Assembly: GCF_020881035.1 (NCBI RefSeq)
Contig: NZ_JAJITC010000011.1
Location: forward strand, 1-64,000
Direction of reading: 5' to 3'
DNA from: Paraburkholderia translucens
GTDB lineage: Bacteria > Pseudomonadota > Gammaproteobacteria > Burkholderiales > Burkholderiaceae
DNA: 64,000 nt
Shown: one piece after another, positions 45,123 through 53,842 of the stretch
How the letters are laid out: the number at the start of each line of letters is the position of its first letter
Numbering within the stretch: position 1 is the stretch's first letter
Notes under the pieces: model-generated
Seen by the model: only the letters and a program-made list of their open reading frames with translations
Told to the model about the DNA's origin: nothing
The model's database searches: none
Position numbers and translations under genes: made by a program

Positions 45123-45893
45123 TTAGTCGAACTGCCGGAAATCCGGCTTGCGCTTCTCGAAGAATGCCTTGAACGCTTCGCGCGCTTCGGGCGCAAGCAG
45201 CATCTTGCCGAAGTGCACCGCTTCCTCGGCGATCTGAGTCTGCAGTTCCTGCTGGCTTGCACGCTTCATCAGGCTCTTCGTCACGCGCAATGACGACGCC
45301 GGCAGCGCCGCCAGCTTCGCAGCCTGCGACGCCGCGAACGCCTCGACTTCGGCCGCCGGCAGCACGCGATTCACGAAGCCCATGCGATGCGCTTCCGCCG
45401 CGTCGAACGCCTCGCCGAGCAGCAGTTTTTCCGCCGCCCCCTGATAGCCAGCCACGCGCTGCAGCAGCAGGCTCGACGCCGCCTCCGGGCACAGCCCGAG
45501 CTGCGTGAACGGCAGCGAAAAGCTCGCGTTATCGGCCGCGTAGACCAGATCGCAATGCAGCAGCATGGTCGTGCCGACCCCCACCGCCGGCCCCGCCACG
45601 GCCGCCACGAGCGGTTTTTCCGCCGCGCAGATCGTGCGCAGGAACTGGATCACCGGCGGGGTTTCGCCGACCGGCGGTGATTTCATGAAGTCTTCGAGAT
45701 CGTTGCCCGCGCTGAAAATGCCCGCGCTGCCGCGAATCAGGATCGCGCGCACCGACGTGTCGCCCTGCGCTTCTACGAGCGCGTCGGTCATCGTCTGATA
45801 CATCGCGGCGGTGATCGCGTTTTTCCTGCCGGGCCGGTTGAAGGTCATGGTCATCACCGCGTCGGCGCGCTCGACCAGAATGTCCGTCGTCAT
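45123..45893 (-). CDS. Enoyl-CoA hydratase/isomerase family protein, isomerase-like
   Basis: 256-residue crotonase fold. The oxyanion-hole segments are GSAGIFSAGNDLEDF (about 55-69) and AGPAVGVGTTMLL (100-112). At the position of crotonase Glu144 the chain reads PFTQLGLCPE with no Glu, while E137 (in CPEAAS) sits where yeast Eci1 has its catalytic Glu158; E155 remains. This pattern favours a Delta3-Delta2-enoyl-CoA isomerase, needed for unsaturated fatty acids, over a hydratase. ATG at 45893 is best spaced from AAGGAG; ATG at 45902 abuts it. It is the last gene of the beta-oxidation cluster, after a terminator. Confidence 0.87.
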   Translation of the reverse strand: MTTDILVERADAVMTMTFNRPGRKNAITAAMYQTMTDALVEAQGDTSVRAILIRGSAGIFSAGNDLEDFMKSPPVGETPPVIQFLRTICAAEKPLVAAVAGPAVGVGTTMLLHCDLVYAADNASFSLPFTQLGLCPEAASSLLLQRVAGYQGAAEKLLLGEAFDAAEAHRMGFVNRVLPAAEVEAFAASQAAKLAALPASSLRVTKSLMKRASQQELQTQIAEEAVHFGKMLLAPEAREAFKAFFEKRKPDFRQFD

Positions 45894-45928
45894 CCCGTTC
45901 ATCTCCTTTCGCTACTGCTGAATGTAAA

Positions 45929-45962
45929 AACGGTTCGCAAGCCGGGCGGCTTGCGAACCGTT
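45929..45962 (-). terminator. Rho-independent terminator after fadA
   Basis: A perfect 15-bp stem (45929-45943 with 45948-45962, loop GGGC) is followed on the minus strand by TTTA. It ends the fadE-fadN-fadA transcript, so the downstream enoyl-CoA isomerase gene probably needs its own promoter or read-through. Confidence 0.8.
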
Positions 45963-45999
45963 GTGCGGTCTTTAAGAAGGGGCCCCTTCGATCAACGGC

Positions 46000-47199
46000 T
46001 CAGAGGCGCTCGATAATGCCTGCTGCGCCCATGCCGGTACCGACGCACATCGTCACCATGCCGTACTTATAGTTGCGGCGACGCAAGCCGTGTACCACCG
46101 TCGCCGCACGGATCGCGCCCGTCGCGCCGAGCGGATGGCCCAGAGCGATCGCGCCGCCGAGCGGGTTGATCTTCGACGTATCGAGACCGAGGTCCTGAAT
46201 CACCGCGAGCGACTGCGCGGCGAACGCCTCGTTCAGCTCGATCCAGTCGAGGTCGTCCTGCGTGAGGCCCGCGGCCTTCAGCGCGGCCGGAATCGCTTCC
46301 TTCGGGCCGATGCCCATGATTTCCGGCGGCACGCCGCGCACCGCGAAGCTGACGAAGCGCGCGAGCGGCGTCAGGTTGAACTGCTTGAGGATCTTTTCCG
46401 ATACGACGATCAGCGCGCCCGCGCCGTCCGAGGTCTGCGAGCTGTTGCCGGCCGTGACCGAGCCTTTGTTCGCGAACACCGCGCGCAGCTTCGCGAGCCC
46501 TTCCATCGACGTGTCCGCGCGCGGACCTTCGTCGAGCGACACCTCGCGCGTCTTCACGCTGATCTCGCCGGTCGCGAGATCGGGCACCCGGTCGGTCACC
46601 GTGTACGCGGCGATTTCGTCCTTGAATTCGCCGGCCTGCTGCGCGGCAATGGCCCGGCGGTGCGATTCGACCGAGAACGCGTCCTGTGCTTCGCGGCTGA
46701 TCTTCCAGCGCTCGGCGACCTTCTCGGCGGTGAGGCCCATGCCGTACGCGATGCCGACGTCTTCGTTGCGATCGAAGATATGCGGCGACAGCGATGGCTT
46801 GTTGCCCATCATCGGGACCATGCTCATCGATTCGCAGCCGCCCGCGATCATCGCATCGGCCTCGCCGACGCGGATGCGGTCCGCGGCCATCGCGAGCGCG
46901 GTCAGGCCCGACGCGCAGAAGCGGTTCACCGTGACGCCGCCGACCGTGTTCGGCAGACCGGCGAGCAGCGCGCCGATGCGCGCGACGTTCAGGCCCTGCT
47001 CAGCTTCCGGAATCGCGCAACCGACGATCGCGTCTTCGATCACGCTGGTATCGAGGCCGGGAACCTGAGCGACGGCCGACTTGATCGCGTGAACCAGCAG
47101 TTCATCCGGGCGCGTGTTCCTGAACACGCCGCGCGGCGCCTTGCCGATCGGCGTACGGCTCGCGGCGACGATATATGCGTCTTGCAATTGCTTTGCCAT
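46000..47199 (-). CDS. fadA: Acetyl-CoA C-acyltransferase (3-ketoacyl-CoA thiolase)
   Basis: 399 residues. Nucleophile C95 (NRFCASG), the catalytic histidine in GGAIALGHPLGATG and the second cysteine in CVGTGMGAAGI define a thiolase. It cleaves 3-ketoacyl-CoA to acetyl-CoA and a shortened acyl-CoA. AGGAG precedes the ATG. It follows the bifunctional FadN-type gene by about 120 bp that carry two hairpin repeats, and is bounded downstream by a strong terminator. Confidence 0.93.
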   Translation of the reverse strand: MAKQLQDAYIVAASRTPIGKAPRGVFRNTRPDELLVHAIKSAVAQVPGLDTSVIEDAIVGCAIPEAEQGLNVARIGALLAGLPNTVGGVTVNRFCASGLTALAMAADRIRVGEADAMIAGGCESMSMVPMMGNKPSLSPHIFDRNEDVGIAYGMGLTAEKVAERWKISREAQDAFSVESHRRAIAAQQAGEFKDEIAAYTVTDRVPDLATGEISVKTREVSLDEGPRADTSMEGLAKLRAVFANKGSVTAGNSSQTSDGAGALIVVSEKILKQFNLTPLARFVSFAVRGVPPEIMGIGPKEAIPAALKAAGLTQDDLDWIELNEAFAAQSLAVIQDLGLDTSKINPLGGAIALGHPLGATGAIRAATVVHGLRRRNYKYGMVTMCVGTGMGAAGIIERL

Positions 47200-47215
47200 T
47201 TGAATCTCCTCTGTC

Positions 47216-47257
47216 GATCAGAGTTGGCGCTTTAGCGCCTTACTCTGATCCCATGCA
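47216..47257. repeat. Intra-operon hairpin repeat, copy B
   Basis: Best-structured copy: outer arms GATCAGAGT (47216-47224) and ACTCTGATC (47242-47250), inner arms GGCGC (47226-47230) and GCGCC (47235-47239). The outer arms differ from those of copy A at several bases on both sides yet still pair. Lies 17 bp upstream of the fadA start. Confidence 0.8.
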
Positions 47258-47268
47258 ACTGGTTGCCT

Positions 47269-47303
47269 AGTTGGCGCTTCAGCGCTTACTCCGGTCCCAT
47301 GCA
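47269..47303. repeat. Intra-operon hairpin repeat, copy C (degenerate)
   Basis: Shares TTGGCGCTTCAGCGCTTACT and TCCGGTCCCATGCA with copy A. The inner stem GCGCT/AGCGC is intact but the outer arms no longer pair. Lies 18 bp before the stop of the FadN-type gene in the same orientation as copy B, so the two form a direct pair 53 bp apart. Confidence 0.7.
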
Positions 47304-47320
47304 CATTGTGCGGTCGCCGC

Positions 47321-49756
47321 TCAGTTACGCACCGGTTTGCCGGTCTGCAGCATGCCCATGATCCGTTCCTGCGTCTTCTGCGTGCCGAGCAGTTCGACGA
47401 ACGCGCGCCGCTCGAGCTGCAGCAGCCATTCTTCGTCGACGAGACTGCCCGCTTCCACGTCGCCGCCGCAGATCGCTTCGGCGATGCGGCTCGCGATCAG
47501 GAAATCATGCTCGCTGATGAAGCGGCCGTCGCGCATGTTGACGAGCGACGCCTTGATCGTCGAGATCGCCGAGCGGCCCGCGACCGGCACCTGGGTCGCG
47601 CGCAGCGGCGCACGGTAGCCCGCCGCGGCGAGCGCCCGCGCTTCCTTCTTCGCGACGTCGAGCAGTTCGAACACGTTGAAGACGATCGTGTCGGACGGCT
47701 TCAGGTAACCCATCGTGCGGGCATCGAGCGCCGAGCCGGACACCTTGGCCATCGCCGCGTTTTCGAACGACTTCTGCACGAACTTGAGCAGATCGTTGGT
47801 CGCGCCGACCTGGGTGGCCGCCTCGACCGCACGCAGCGCCGCTTCCTTCAAGCCGCCGCCCGCCGGCACCAGACCCACGCCGACTTCGACGAGACCCAGA
47901 TAGCTCTCGATGTGCGCGACGCGCTTCGCGCTATGCAGCGCGAGCTCGCAGCCGCCGCCGAGCGCGATGCCCGAGATCGCCGAGATCACCGGCACGTTTG
48001 CGTACTTCACGCGCAGCATGCCCTGCTGGAACTTCTTCACGAACGGCTCGATGCCCTTCGCGCCGCCCATCATGAAGGCGGGCATCGCTTCTTCGAGGTT
48101 CGCGCCCGCCGAGAACGGACCGCCCGGCGTACCGAGCTTCAGCGAGGTCGGCTGCCATACCACGAGGCCCTTGTAGTCCTTCTCGGCCAGGTCGATCGCC
48201 TGCGTCAGACCGTCGAGCACCGTCGGTCCGATCGTGTTCATCTTGCTCTTGAACGAGACGATCAACACATCGTCCTCGCCCGCGCGATCGTCGACCCACG
48301 CGCGCACCGCATCGGTCTCGAACAGCGTCTTGCCATAGGTCTTCGGATCGGCGCCGGTTTCGCCGACGAGCGGCGCGCGGAACACCTGCTTGCGGTACAC
48401 GTCGAGCGACGAGCGCGGCACGAAAGTCTGCGTGGCCGGCGACCATGAACCTTCAGCCGTGTGCACGCCGCCCTTCTCGGCGACCGCGCCTTCGAGCACC
48501 CACTGCGGCAGCGGCACGTTGGCGAGCGCCTTGCCCGCCGCGATGTCCTCCTGCACCCATTCGGCGACCTGCTTCCAGCCGGCCGTCTGCCAGCCTTCGA
48601 ACGGACCTTCGTTCCAGCCGAAGCCCCAGCGGATCGCGAGATCGACGTCGCGCGCGTTATCGGCGATCGACTCCAGATGCACGGCGATGTAGTGATAGAC
48701 GTCACGGAAGATCGACCAGAGGAACTGGGCTTGGCGGTGCTGCGTTTCGCGCAGCAGCTTGAGCCGCTCGGCGGCCGGGCGCTTGAGAATGCGGCCGATG
48801 AGATCGTCCGCCTTCGCGCCGCCGTCGACGTACTCGCCCGTGTTCGGATCGAGCACCTTGATCGCCTTGCCTTCCTTCCGGTAGAAGCCGCCGCCCGTCT
48901 TCTGACCGAGCGCGCCCTTCTTCACCAGTTCGGCGAGCACGGCCGGCGTTTCGTAGACCGGGAAGAACGGATCGTCCGGCAGCGTGTCCTGCATCGTCTT
49001 GATCACGTGCGCCATCGTGTCGAGGCCCACCACGTCGGCGGTGCGGAAGGTCGCCGATTTCGCGCGACCGAGACGCGAGCCCGTCAGGTCGTCCACTTCG
49101 TCGAAACGCAGGCCGAACTTCGCGGCTTCGGTGATGACCGCGAGGATCGAGAAAATACCGACGCGGTTCGCGATGAAGTTCGGCGTGTCTTTCGCGCGCA
49201 CGACGCCCTTGCCGACCACGCTGGTCAGGAACGTTTCGAGCTGGTCGAGAATTTCGGGGCGCGTCGTCGCGGTCGGAATCAGTTCGACCAGATGCATGTA
49301 GCGCGGCGGATTGAAGAAGTGCACGCCGCAAAAGCGCGCCTTCAGGTCGTCCGCGAAGCCTTCGGACAGCGCGGTGATCGACAGACCCGATGTGTTGGTC
49401 GCGAAGATCGCGTTCGGGCCGAGGTGCGGCGCGACCTTCTTGTACAGGTCGTGCTTCCAGTCCATCCGTTCGGCGATCGCTTCGATCACGACGTCGCATT
49501 CGGCGAGCTTCGCGATGTCGTCGTCGTAGTTCGCGGGCTGGATGTATTGCGCGTCTTCCTTCACGCCGAACGGCGCCGGCGACAGTTTCTTCAGGTTCTC
49601 GATCGCCTTCAGCGCGATCCCGTTCTTCGGGCCTTCTTTAGCGGGCAGGTCGAACAGCAGCACGGGCACCTTGGCGTTGATCAGGTGCGCGGCGATCTGC
49701 GCGCCCATCACGCCGGCGCCGAGCACGGCTACCTTGCGAATGATCAGATTGCTCAC
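47321..49756 (-). CDS. fadN: 3-hydroxyacyl-CoA dehydrogenase/enoyl-CoA hydratase (FadN type)
   Basis: 811 residues: an N-terminal NAD-binding Rossmann domain (G13AGVMG18), a hydroxyacyl-CoA dehydrogenase C-terminal domain with HFFNPPRYM, and a C-terminal crotonase domain (about 530-740, AGANLEE and GGGCELALHS). This order, dehydrogenase first, is that of B. subtilis FadN, opposite to E. coli FadB. It carries out hydration and oxidation in beta-oxidation. GTG at 49756 with CGGAGAA upstream is the start; the frame to 49870 reads the intergenic region. The upstream gap has a 9-bp hairpin (49784-49810). The symbol is by architecture. Confidence 0.88.
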   Translation of the reverse strand: MSNLIIRKVAVLGAGVMGAQIAAHLINAKVPVLLFDLPAKEGPKNGIALKAIENLKKLSPAPFGVKEDAQYIQPANYDDDIAKLAECDVVIEAIAERMDWKHDLYKKVAPHLGPNAIFATNTSGLSITALSEGFADDLKARFCGVHFFNPPRYMHLVELIPTATTRPEILDQLETFLTSVVGKGVVRAKDTPNFIANRVGIFSILAVITEAAKFGLRFDEVDDLTGSRLGRAKSATFRTADVVGLDTMAHVIKTMQDTLPDDPFFPVYETPAVLAELVKKGALGQKTGGGFYRKEGKAIKVLDPNTGEYVDGGAKADDLIGRILKRPAAERLKLLRETQHRQAQFLWSIFRDVYHYIAVHLESIADNARDVDLAIRWGFGWNEGPFEGWQTAGWKQVAEWVQEDIAAGKALANVPLPQWVLEGAVAEKGGVHTAEGSWSPATQTFVPRSSLDVYRKQVFRAPLVGETGADPKTYGKTLFETDAVRAWVDDRAGEDDVLIVSFKSKMNTIGPTVLDGLTQAIDLAEKDYKGLVVWQPTSLKLGTPGGPFSAGANLEEAMPAFMMGGAKGIEPFVKKFQQGMLRVKYANVPVISAISGIALGGGCELALHSAKRVAHIESYLGLVEVGVGLVPAGGGLKEAALRAVEAATQVGATNDLLKFVQKSFENAAMAKVSGSALDARTMGYLKPSDTIVFNVFELLDVAKKEARALAAAGYRAPLRATQVPVAGRSAISTIKASLVNMRDGRFISEHDFLIASRIAEAICGGDVEAGSLVDEEWLLQLERRAFVELLGTQKTQERIMGMLQTGKPVRN

Positions 49757-49877
49757 GTCGTTTCTCCGGAGAGTTGTGCAATGGCGCGAAGCGTCAGCCC
49801 TGCTTCGCGCGATGTGTGGCGTTGAGCGAGGCAGCGCGGTTTCGCTAGCCGCGGGCGCCTCGCTCTCCATGCGAAAG

Positions 49878-51665
49878 TCAGAACAACGCTTCTTCGACGT
49901 CCATCATCGGCTTCGAACCGGCGCGCGCCTGGCGGATCGTCATCGCCGTTTCGGGCAGCAGCTTGGCGAAGTAGAAACGCGCGGTCGCGAGCTTCGCCTT
50001 GTAGAACGGATCGCCCGATGCCTCTTTGTCCAGCGCGATGCGCGCCATGCGCGCCCAGAAGTACGAAAACACCAGATGGCCGACCGTGCGCAGATACGGC
50101 ACGGCCGCGGCGCCGACTTCGTCCGGGTTCTGCATGGCCTTCATGCCGATTTCCATCGTCAGCTTCTGCACCTTTTCGCCGATGTCGGCGAGCGGGTTCA
50201 CGAACTCCTGCATTTCCGGCTTGATGCCTTCGGCTTCGATGAAATCGGCGACGAGCTTGCCGAACTTCTTCATCTTCGCGCCCATGTCGCCGAGCACTTT
50301 ACGGCCGAGCAGGTCGAGCGACTGGATGCCGTTGGTGCCCTCGTAGATCATGTTGATGCGCGCGTCGCGCACGTACTGCTCCATGCCCCATTCGGCGATG
50401 AAGCCGTGGCCGCCGTAGATCTGCATCGCGTGATTGGTGCCTTCGAACGCGTTGTCCGACAGGAACGCCTTCAGGATCGGCGTGAGCAGCGCGACGAGGT
50501 CGGCGGCTTCCTTGCGCTCGGCTTCGTCCGCGTGCGACAACTCCTTGTCGATCTGCAGCGCCGACCAGTACGAGAACGCGCGGCCGGCTTCGGCGTAGGC
50601 CTTTTGCGTGAGCAGCATGCGACGCACGTCCGGATGCACGATGATCGGATCGGCAGCCTTCTCCGGCGCCTTCGGGCCAGTCAGCGAACGCATCTGCAGA
50701 CGCTCTTTCGCGTACGTGAGCGAGTTCTGATACGCGACCTCGGTGAGGCCGAGGCTCTGCATGCCCACGCCGAGACGCGCGGCGTTCATCATCACGAACA
50801 TCGCGTTCAAGCCTTTGTTCGGTTCGCCGACCATCCAGCCCTTCGCGTTGTCGAGATTGATCACGCAGGTCGCGTTGCCGTGGATGCCCATCTTGTGCTC
50901 GATCGAGCCGCACTTCACGCCGTTGCGCTCGCCAGGCTCGCCCGCTTCGTTCGGGACGAACTTCGGCACGATGAACAGCGAAATGCCCTTGGTGCCCTTC
51001 GGCGCATCCGGCAGACGCGCGAGCACGAGGTGAATGATGTTCTCCGCCAGATCGTGCTCGCCGCTCGAGATGAAGATCTTCGTGCCGCTGATCGAGTACG
51101 AGCCGTCGCCGTTCGGCTCCGCCTTGGTGCGCAGAATGCCGAGGTCGGTGCCGCAATGCGGCTCGGTCAGGCACATCGTGCCGGTCCAGACGCCCGCGAC
51201 GAGCTTCGGCAGATAGCGCTGCTGCAACTCCGGCGTGCCGTGCGCGTGCAGGCATTCGTACGCGCCGTGCGACAGGCCCGGATACATCGTCCACGCCTGA
51301 TTCGCCGAGTTAAGCATTTCGTAGAGCGCGTTGTTGACGAACGCGGGCAGCCCCTGGCCGCCGTATTCCGGGTCGCAGCCAAGCGCCGGCCAGCCGGCTT
51401 CGACGTACTGCTGATAGGCTTCCTTGAAGCCCTTCGGCGTGGTCACGACGCCGTCGCCGACATACGTGCAGCCTTCCTGGTCGCCGCTGTGGTTGAGCGG
51501 GAACAGAACTTCGGAGCAGAACTTGCCGGCTTCTTCGAGCACCGCATTGATCGTGTCGGCGTCGAGATCGGCGTGCTTCGGCATGTGCCGAAGTTCGGCC
51601 TCTACGTTGAGCAATTCGTGCAACACGAATTGCATGTCGCGCAGCGGCGCGGCGTACTGTCCCAT
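49878..51665 (-). CDS. fadE: Acyl-CoA dehydrogenase (FadE type, ~600 residues)
   Basis: 595 residues. The domain order is acyl-CoA dehydrogenase N, middle (AMCLTEPHCGTDLG, here MCLTEPHCGTDLG) and C domains, plus a ~130-residue C-terminal extension typical of the large subfamily. The catalytic base is E442 in YEGTNGIQSLD. It performs the FAD-dependent first step of fatty-acid beta-oxidation, passing electrons to ETF. With FadN and FadA downstream the cluster resembles B. subtilis fadNAE reordered. TetR regulator is just upstream in the same direction. Confidence 0.92.
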   Translation of the reverse strand: MGQYAAPLRDMQFVLHELLNVEAELRHMPKHADLDADTINAVLEEAGKFCSEVLFPLNHSGDQEGCTYVGDGVVTTPKGFKEAYQQYVEAGWPALGCDPEYGGQGLPAFVNNALYEMLNSANQAWTMYPGLSHGAYECLHAHGTPELQQRYLPKLVAGVWTGTMCLTEPHCGTDLGILRTKAEPNGDGSYSISGTKIFISSGEHDLAENIIHLVLARLPDAPKGTKGISLFIVPKFVPNEAGEPGERNGVKCGSIEHKMGIHGNATCVINLDNAKGWMVGEPNKGLNAMFVMMNAARLGVGMQSLGLTEVAYQNSLTYAKERLQMRSLTGPKAPEKAADPIIVHPDVRRMLLTQKAYAEAGRAFSYWSALQIDKELSHADEAERKEAADLVALLTPILKAFLSDNAFEGTNHAMQIYGGHGFIAEWGMEQYVRDARINMIYEGTNGIQSLDLLGRKVLGDMGAKMKKFGKLVADFIEAEGIKPEMQEFVNPLADIGEKVQKLTMEIGMKAMQNPDEVGAAAVPYLRTVGHLVFSYFWARMARIALDKEASGDPFYKAKLATARFYFAKLLPETAMTIRQARAGSKPMMDVEEALF

Positions 51666-51761
51666 GACTCTCTCCCTAGTTTGACAAAAAGCCAGGCCGT
51701 TGGCCGGGTCCGTGGACGGACCTTCTGCGCTGCGCGCCTTCGGTAAGTTCCGGCGACGCTG

Positions 51762-52361
51762 CTAACGGCTTTCGCTTTGATACGAATTAATCAGTTTTTC
51801 CAGTGCGGCCCACGTGAGACTCACCGCATCCGGCAGATGCAGGAAGCGCGCGTCGTGATGCAGGCCGAGCGTGACGCTATACAGTTCGAACAGCATCAGC
51901 TGCGGATCGGTATCGGCGCGCAGATGCCCTTCTTCCATCGCCTGCGAGATCGCGCGCGTGAGCGCCGCCCGCCACATCGTCACGCTCGTCACCAGTTGCT
52001 CGCGCACCTGGCTGTCCGCGCGATCGTCGTATTCGACGGCCCCGCTGATGTAGATGCATCCGGTCGTGACTTCCTGGATGCGCTTGTCGATCCAGCGCGA
52101 AATCATCGCCCGCAAACGCGGCAGACCGCGCGGCTCGCGCAAGCTCGGGAAGAACACCTCGTCCTCGAAACGGCGGTGATATTCGCGCACGACCTCGAGT
52201 TGCAGGTCCTCGCGCGACCCGAAATGCGCGAACACACCGCTCTTGCTCATCTGCATGCGCTCGGCCAGCAGGCCAATGGTCAGACCTTCCAGTCCGTCTC
52301 GGCTTGCCAGATCGAGTGCTGCATCAAGAATCGCGACTCGGGTTTGTTCGCCTTTTCGCAT
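51762..52361 (-). CDS. TetR/AcrR-family transcriptional regulator
   Basis: 199 residues. The N-terminal helix-turn-helix (about 8-55, LTIGLLAERMQMSKSGVFAHF) is followed by an all-helical ligand domain. It is the first gene before fadE-fadN-fadA and so the likely local regulator of beta-oxidation, sensing acyl-CoA in the manner of PsrA or FadR-type TetR proteins; that function is inference. An 18-bp perfect palindrome lies 92 bp upstream of its start, next to a promoter-like pair, consistent with autoregulation. Confidence 0.88.
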   Translation of the reverse strand: MRKGEQTRVAILDAALDLASRDGLEGLTIGLLAERMQMSKSGVFAHFGSREDLQLEVVREYHRRFEDEVFFPSLREPRGLPRLRAMISRWIDKRIQEVTTGCIYISGAVEYDDRADSQVREQLVTSVTMWRAALTRAISQAMEEGHLRADTDPQLMLFELYSVTLGLHHDARFLHLPDAVSLTWAALEKLINSYQSESR

Positions 52362-52415
52362 AGCTGTTTTTTACCGTTCTAATGTGACCGAAATGAAAAA
52401 TCGAACGGCCGTACT

Positions 52416-52444
52416 ATTATTGAGTCTCGCCGTCCGCGCGACAA
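52416..52444 (-). promoter_or_regulatory. Possible promoter for the TetR gene
   Basis: Minus strand TTGTCG (52439-52444), 17-bp spacing, AATAAT (52416-52421). It lies between the palindrome and the TetR start. Four of six bases match in each of the two boxes or better. Confidence 0.4.
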
Positions 52445-52452
52445 GGACTTTA

Positions 52453-52470
52453 TTAGAAACCGGTTTCTAA
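52453..52470. promoter_or_regulatory. Perfect 18-bp palindrome, probable TetR-type operator
   Basis: TTAGAAACCGGTTTCTAA reads the same on both strands. The centre GAAAC-CG-GTTTC fits the PsrA consensus I remember (G/C AAAC N2-4 GTTT G/C). It is 8 bp upstream of a candidate -35 box and a partial half copy (ACCGTTCTAA) recurs at 52373-52382 near the gene start. Confidence 0.6.
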
Positions 52471-52582
52471 CTGGCCTCCAATTTTGCGGCTTTCGACAAT
52501 CAGATCAACCGGATTATTAGAGGCGTTTGCCCTGAATCGCTGCTCGCCGATTGGGGCGTGCGTTCTGGTTCTTTGCCCAGTG

Positions 52583-53842
52583 CTAGTCGTAGCCGCCCAC
52601 CGTCAGCAGCTTCATCGCTACGCGGTAGCTCGTGTACGCGATCCAGCTCAGCGCGCGCACGCGCGCCGGTCGCGATTCGTAGTGCGCTTCATCGATCGGG
52701 CGAGCGTCCGCGAACGCGTCGAGAATCGCGTCGCGCAGTCTGGCAATCGCGGGATCGTTCACGAGCACTGCGTTCGCTTCGTTGTTGAGCATCAGGCTGA
52801 GCGCATCGAGATTCGAGGACCCGACCGTGCCCCAGTTCGAATCGACCACCGCGACCTTGCCGTGCAGCAGCGTCTTCTCGTATTCGGCGATCTGCACGCC
52901 CGCGCGCAGCAGCGCGTTGTACAGGAACGGCACCGCGTAATCGAGCGCCCTGAACTCCTTGCGCCCGATGATCAGCTTCACCACCACGCCGCGCCGCGCC
53001 GCGAACACCAGCGCGCGCCGCAGCTTGCGCCCCGGCATGAAGTAAGGATTGGCAAGCAGGATTTCGTGGCGCGCCTGGCCGATCGCGGCCAGATAGGCTT
53101 TTTCGATCGCGCGTCGGTTGATCAGGTTGTCGCGCGCGACGAACGCGACGCACGGCTCGCCGGCCGCCCACAGCGCCTCGTTGCGGCGCCGCCGGCGCCG
53201 CCGCAGACTGCCGAGCGAGTAGGCGTCGTGCGGCGAGAGGTCGGGTTTCATCGATTCGAGCGGCCGATGGCCGACGTGAATCCGCCGCCACTGGACATCG
53301 ATCGCATAACGAACGTCCGCGACCACCGGCCCACGCAGCTCGAGCGCGAAGTCCCAGCGGCGGTACGGCAGCTTCTCGCCATTGTTCTCGTAGTCGTCGA
53401 CGATATTGATGCCGCCGCAAAACGCGAACTGGTCGTCGATCACGGCGAGCTTGCGGTGCGTGCGGGAAAAGCCGAAGCGGCCAAACAGATGCGGGTTATA
53501 GATCCGATGCTCGATGCCGCCGGCCGGCCATTGCTCGAACATCTTCAGGCGCGCGGTGCCGACGCCGTCGGTGATCACGCGGACCCGGACACCGCGCGCG
53601 GCTGCGCGCAGCAACGCCCCGCTGACCGCCTGGCCGGCATCGTCGTCGCAGAAGATGTAGGTTTCGAGCGCGACATCGTGCTCGGCTGCGTCGATACGGC
53701 CGATCAGCGCGTCGAAGAACTCGTCGCCGGAGCGCAGCAGCTCGACCTCGTTGTGACGGGTGAAGCGGTAGCGCTGCCAATAACGGCGGCCGAGCAACGT
53801 TTGCCGCAGTCGGGCGAAACGGCCTGAGCCGCCTGCGCTCAC
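52583..53842 (-). CDS. clsB: Cardiolipin synthase B
   Basis: 419 residues of the phospholipase D family with two HKD motifs: H129-K131-D136 (HRKLAVID) and H327-K329-D334 (HGKVAVVD). It condenses phosphatidylglycerol (and in E. coli also other alcohols) into cardiolipin-type lipids at the inner membrane. There is no N-terminal membrane helix, as in ClsB rather than ClsA. A run of seven to nine arginines around residue 214-220 is unusual. GTG start overlaps the nudB stop by 4 bp. Confidence 0.9.
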   Translation of the reverse strand: MSAGGSGRFARLRQTLLGRRYWQRYRFTRHNEVELLRSGDEFFDALIGRIDAAEHDVALETYIFCDDDAGQAVSGALLRAAARGVRVRVITDGVGTARLKMFEQWPAGGIEHRIYNPHLFGRFGFSRTHRKLAVIDDQFAFCGGINIVDDYENNGEKLPYRRWDFALELRGPVVADVRYAIDVQWRRIHVGHRPLESMKPDLSPHDAYSLGSLRRRRRRRNEALWAAGEPCVAFVARDNLINRRAIEKAYLAAIGQARHEILLANPYFMPGRKLRRALVFAARRGVVVKLIIGRKEFRALDYAVPFLYNALLRAGVQIAEYEKTLLHGKVAVVDSNWGTVGSSNLDALSLMLNNEANAVLVNDPAIARLRDAILDAFADARPIDEAHYESRPARVRALSWIAYTSYRVAMKLLTVGGYD

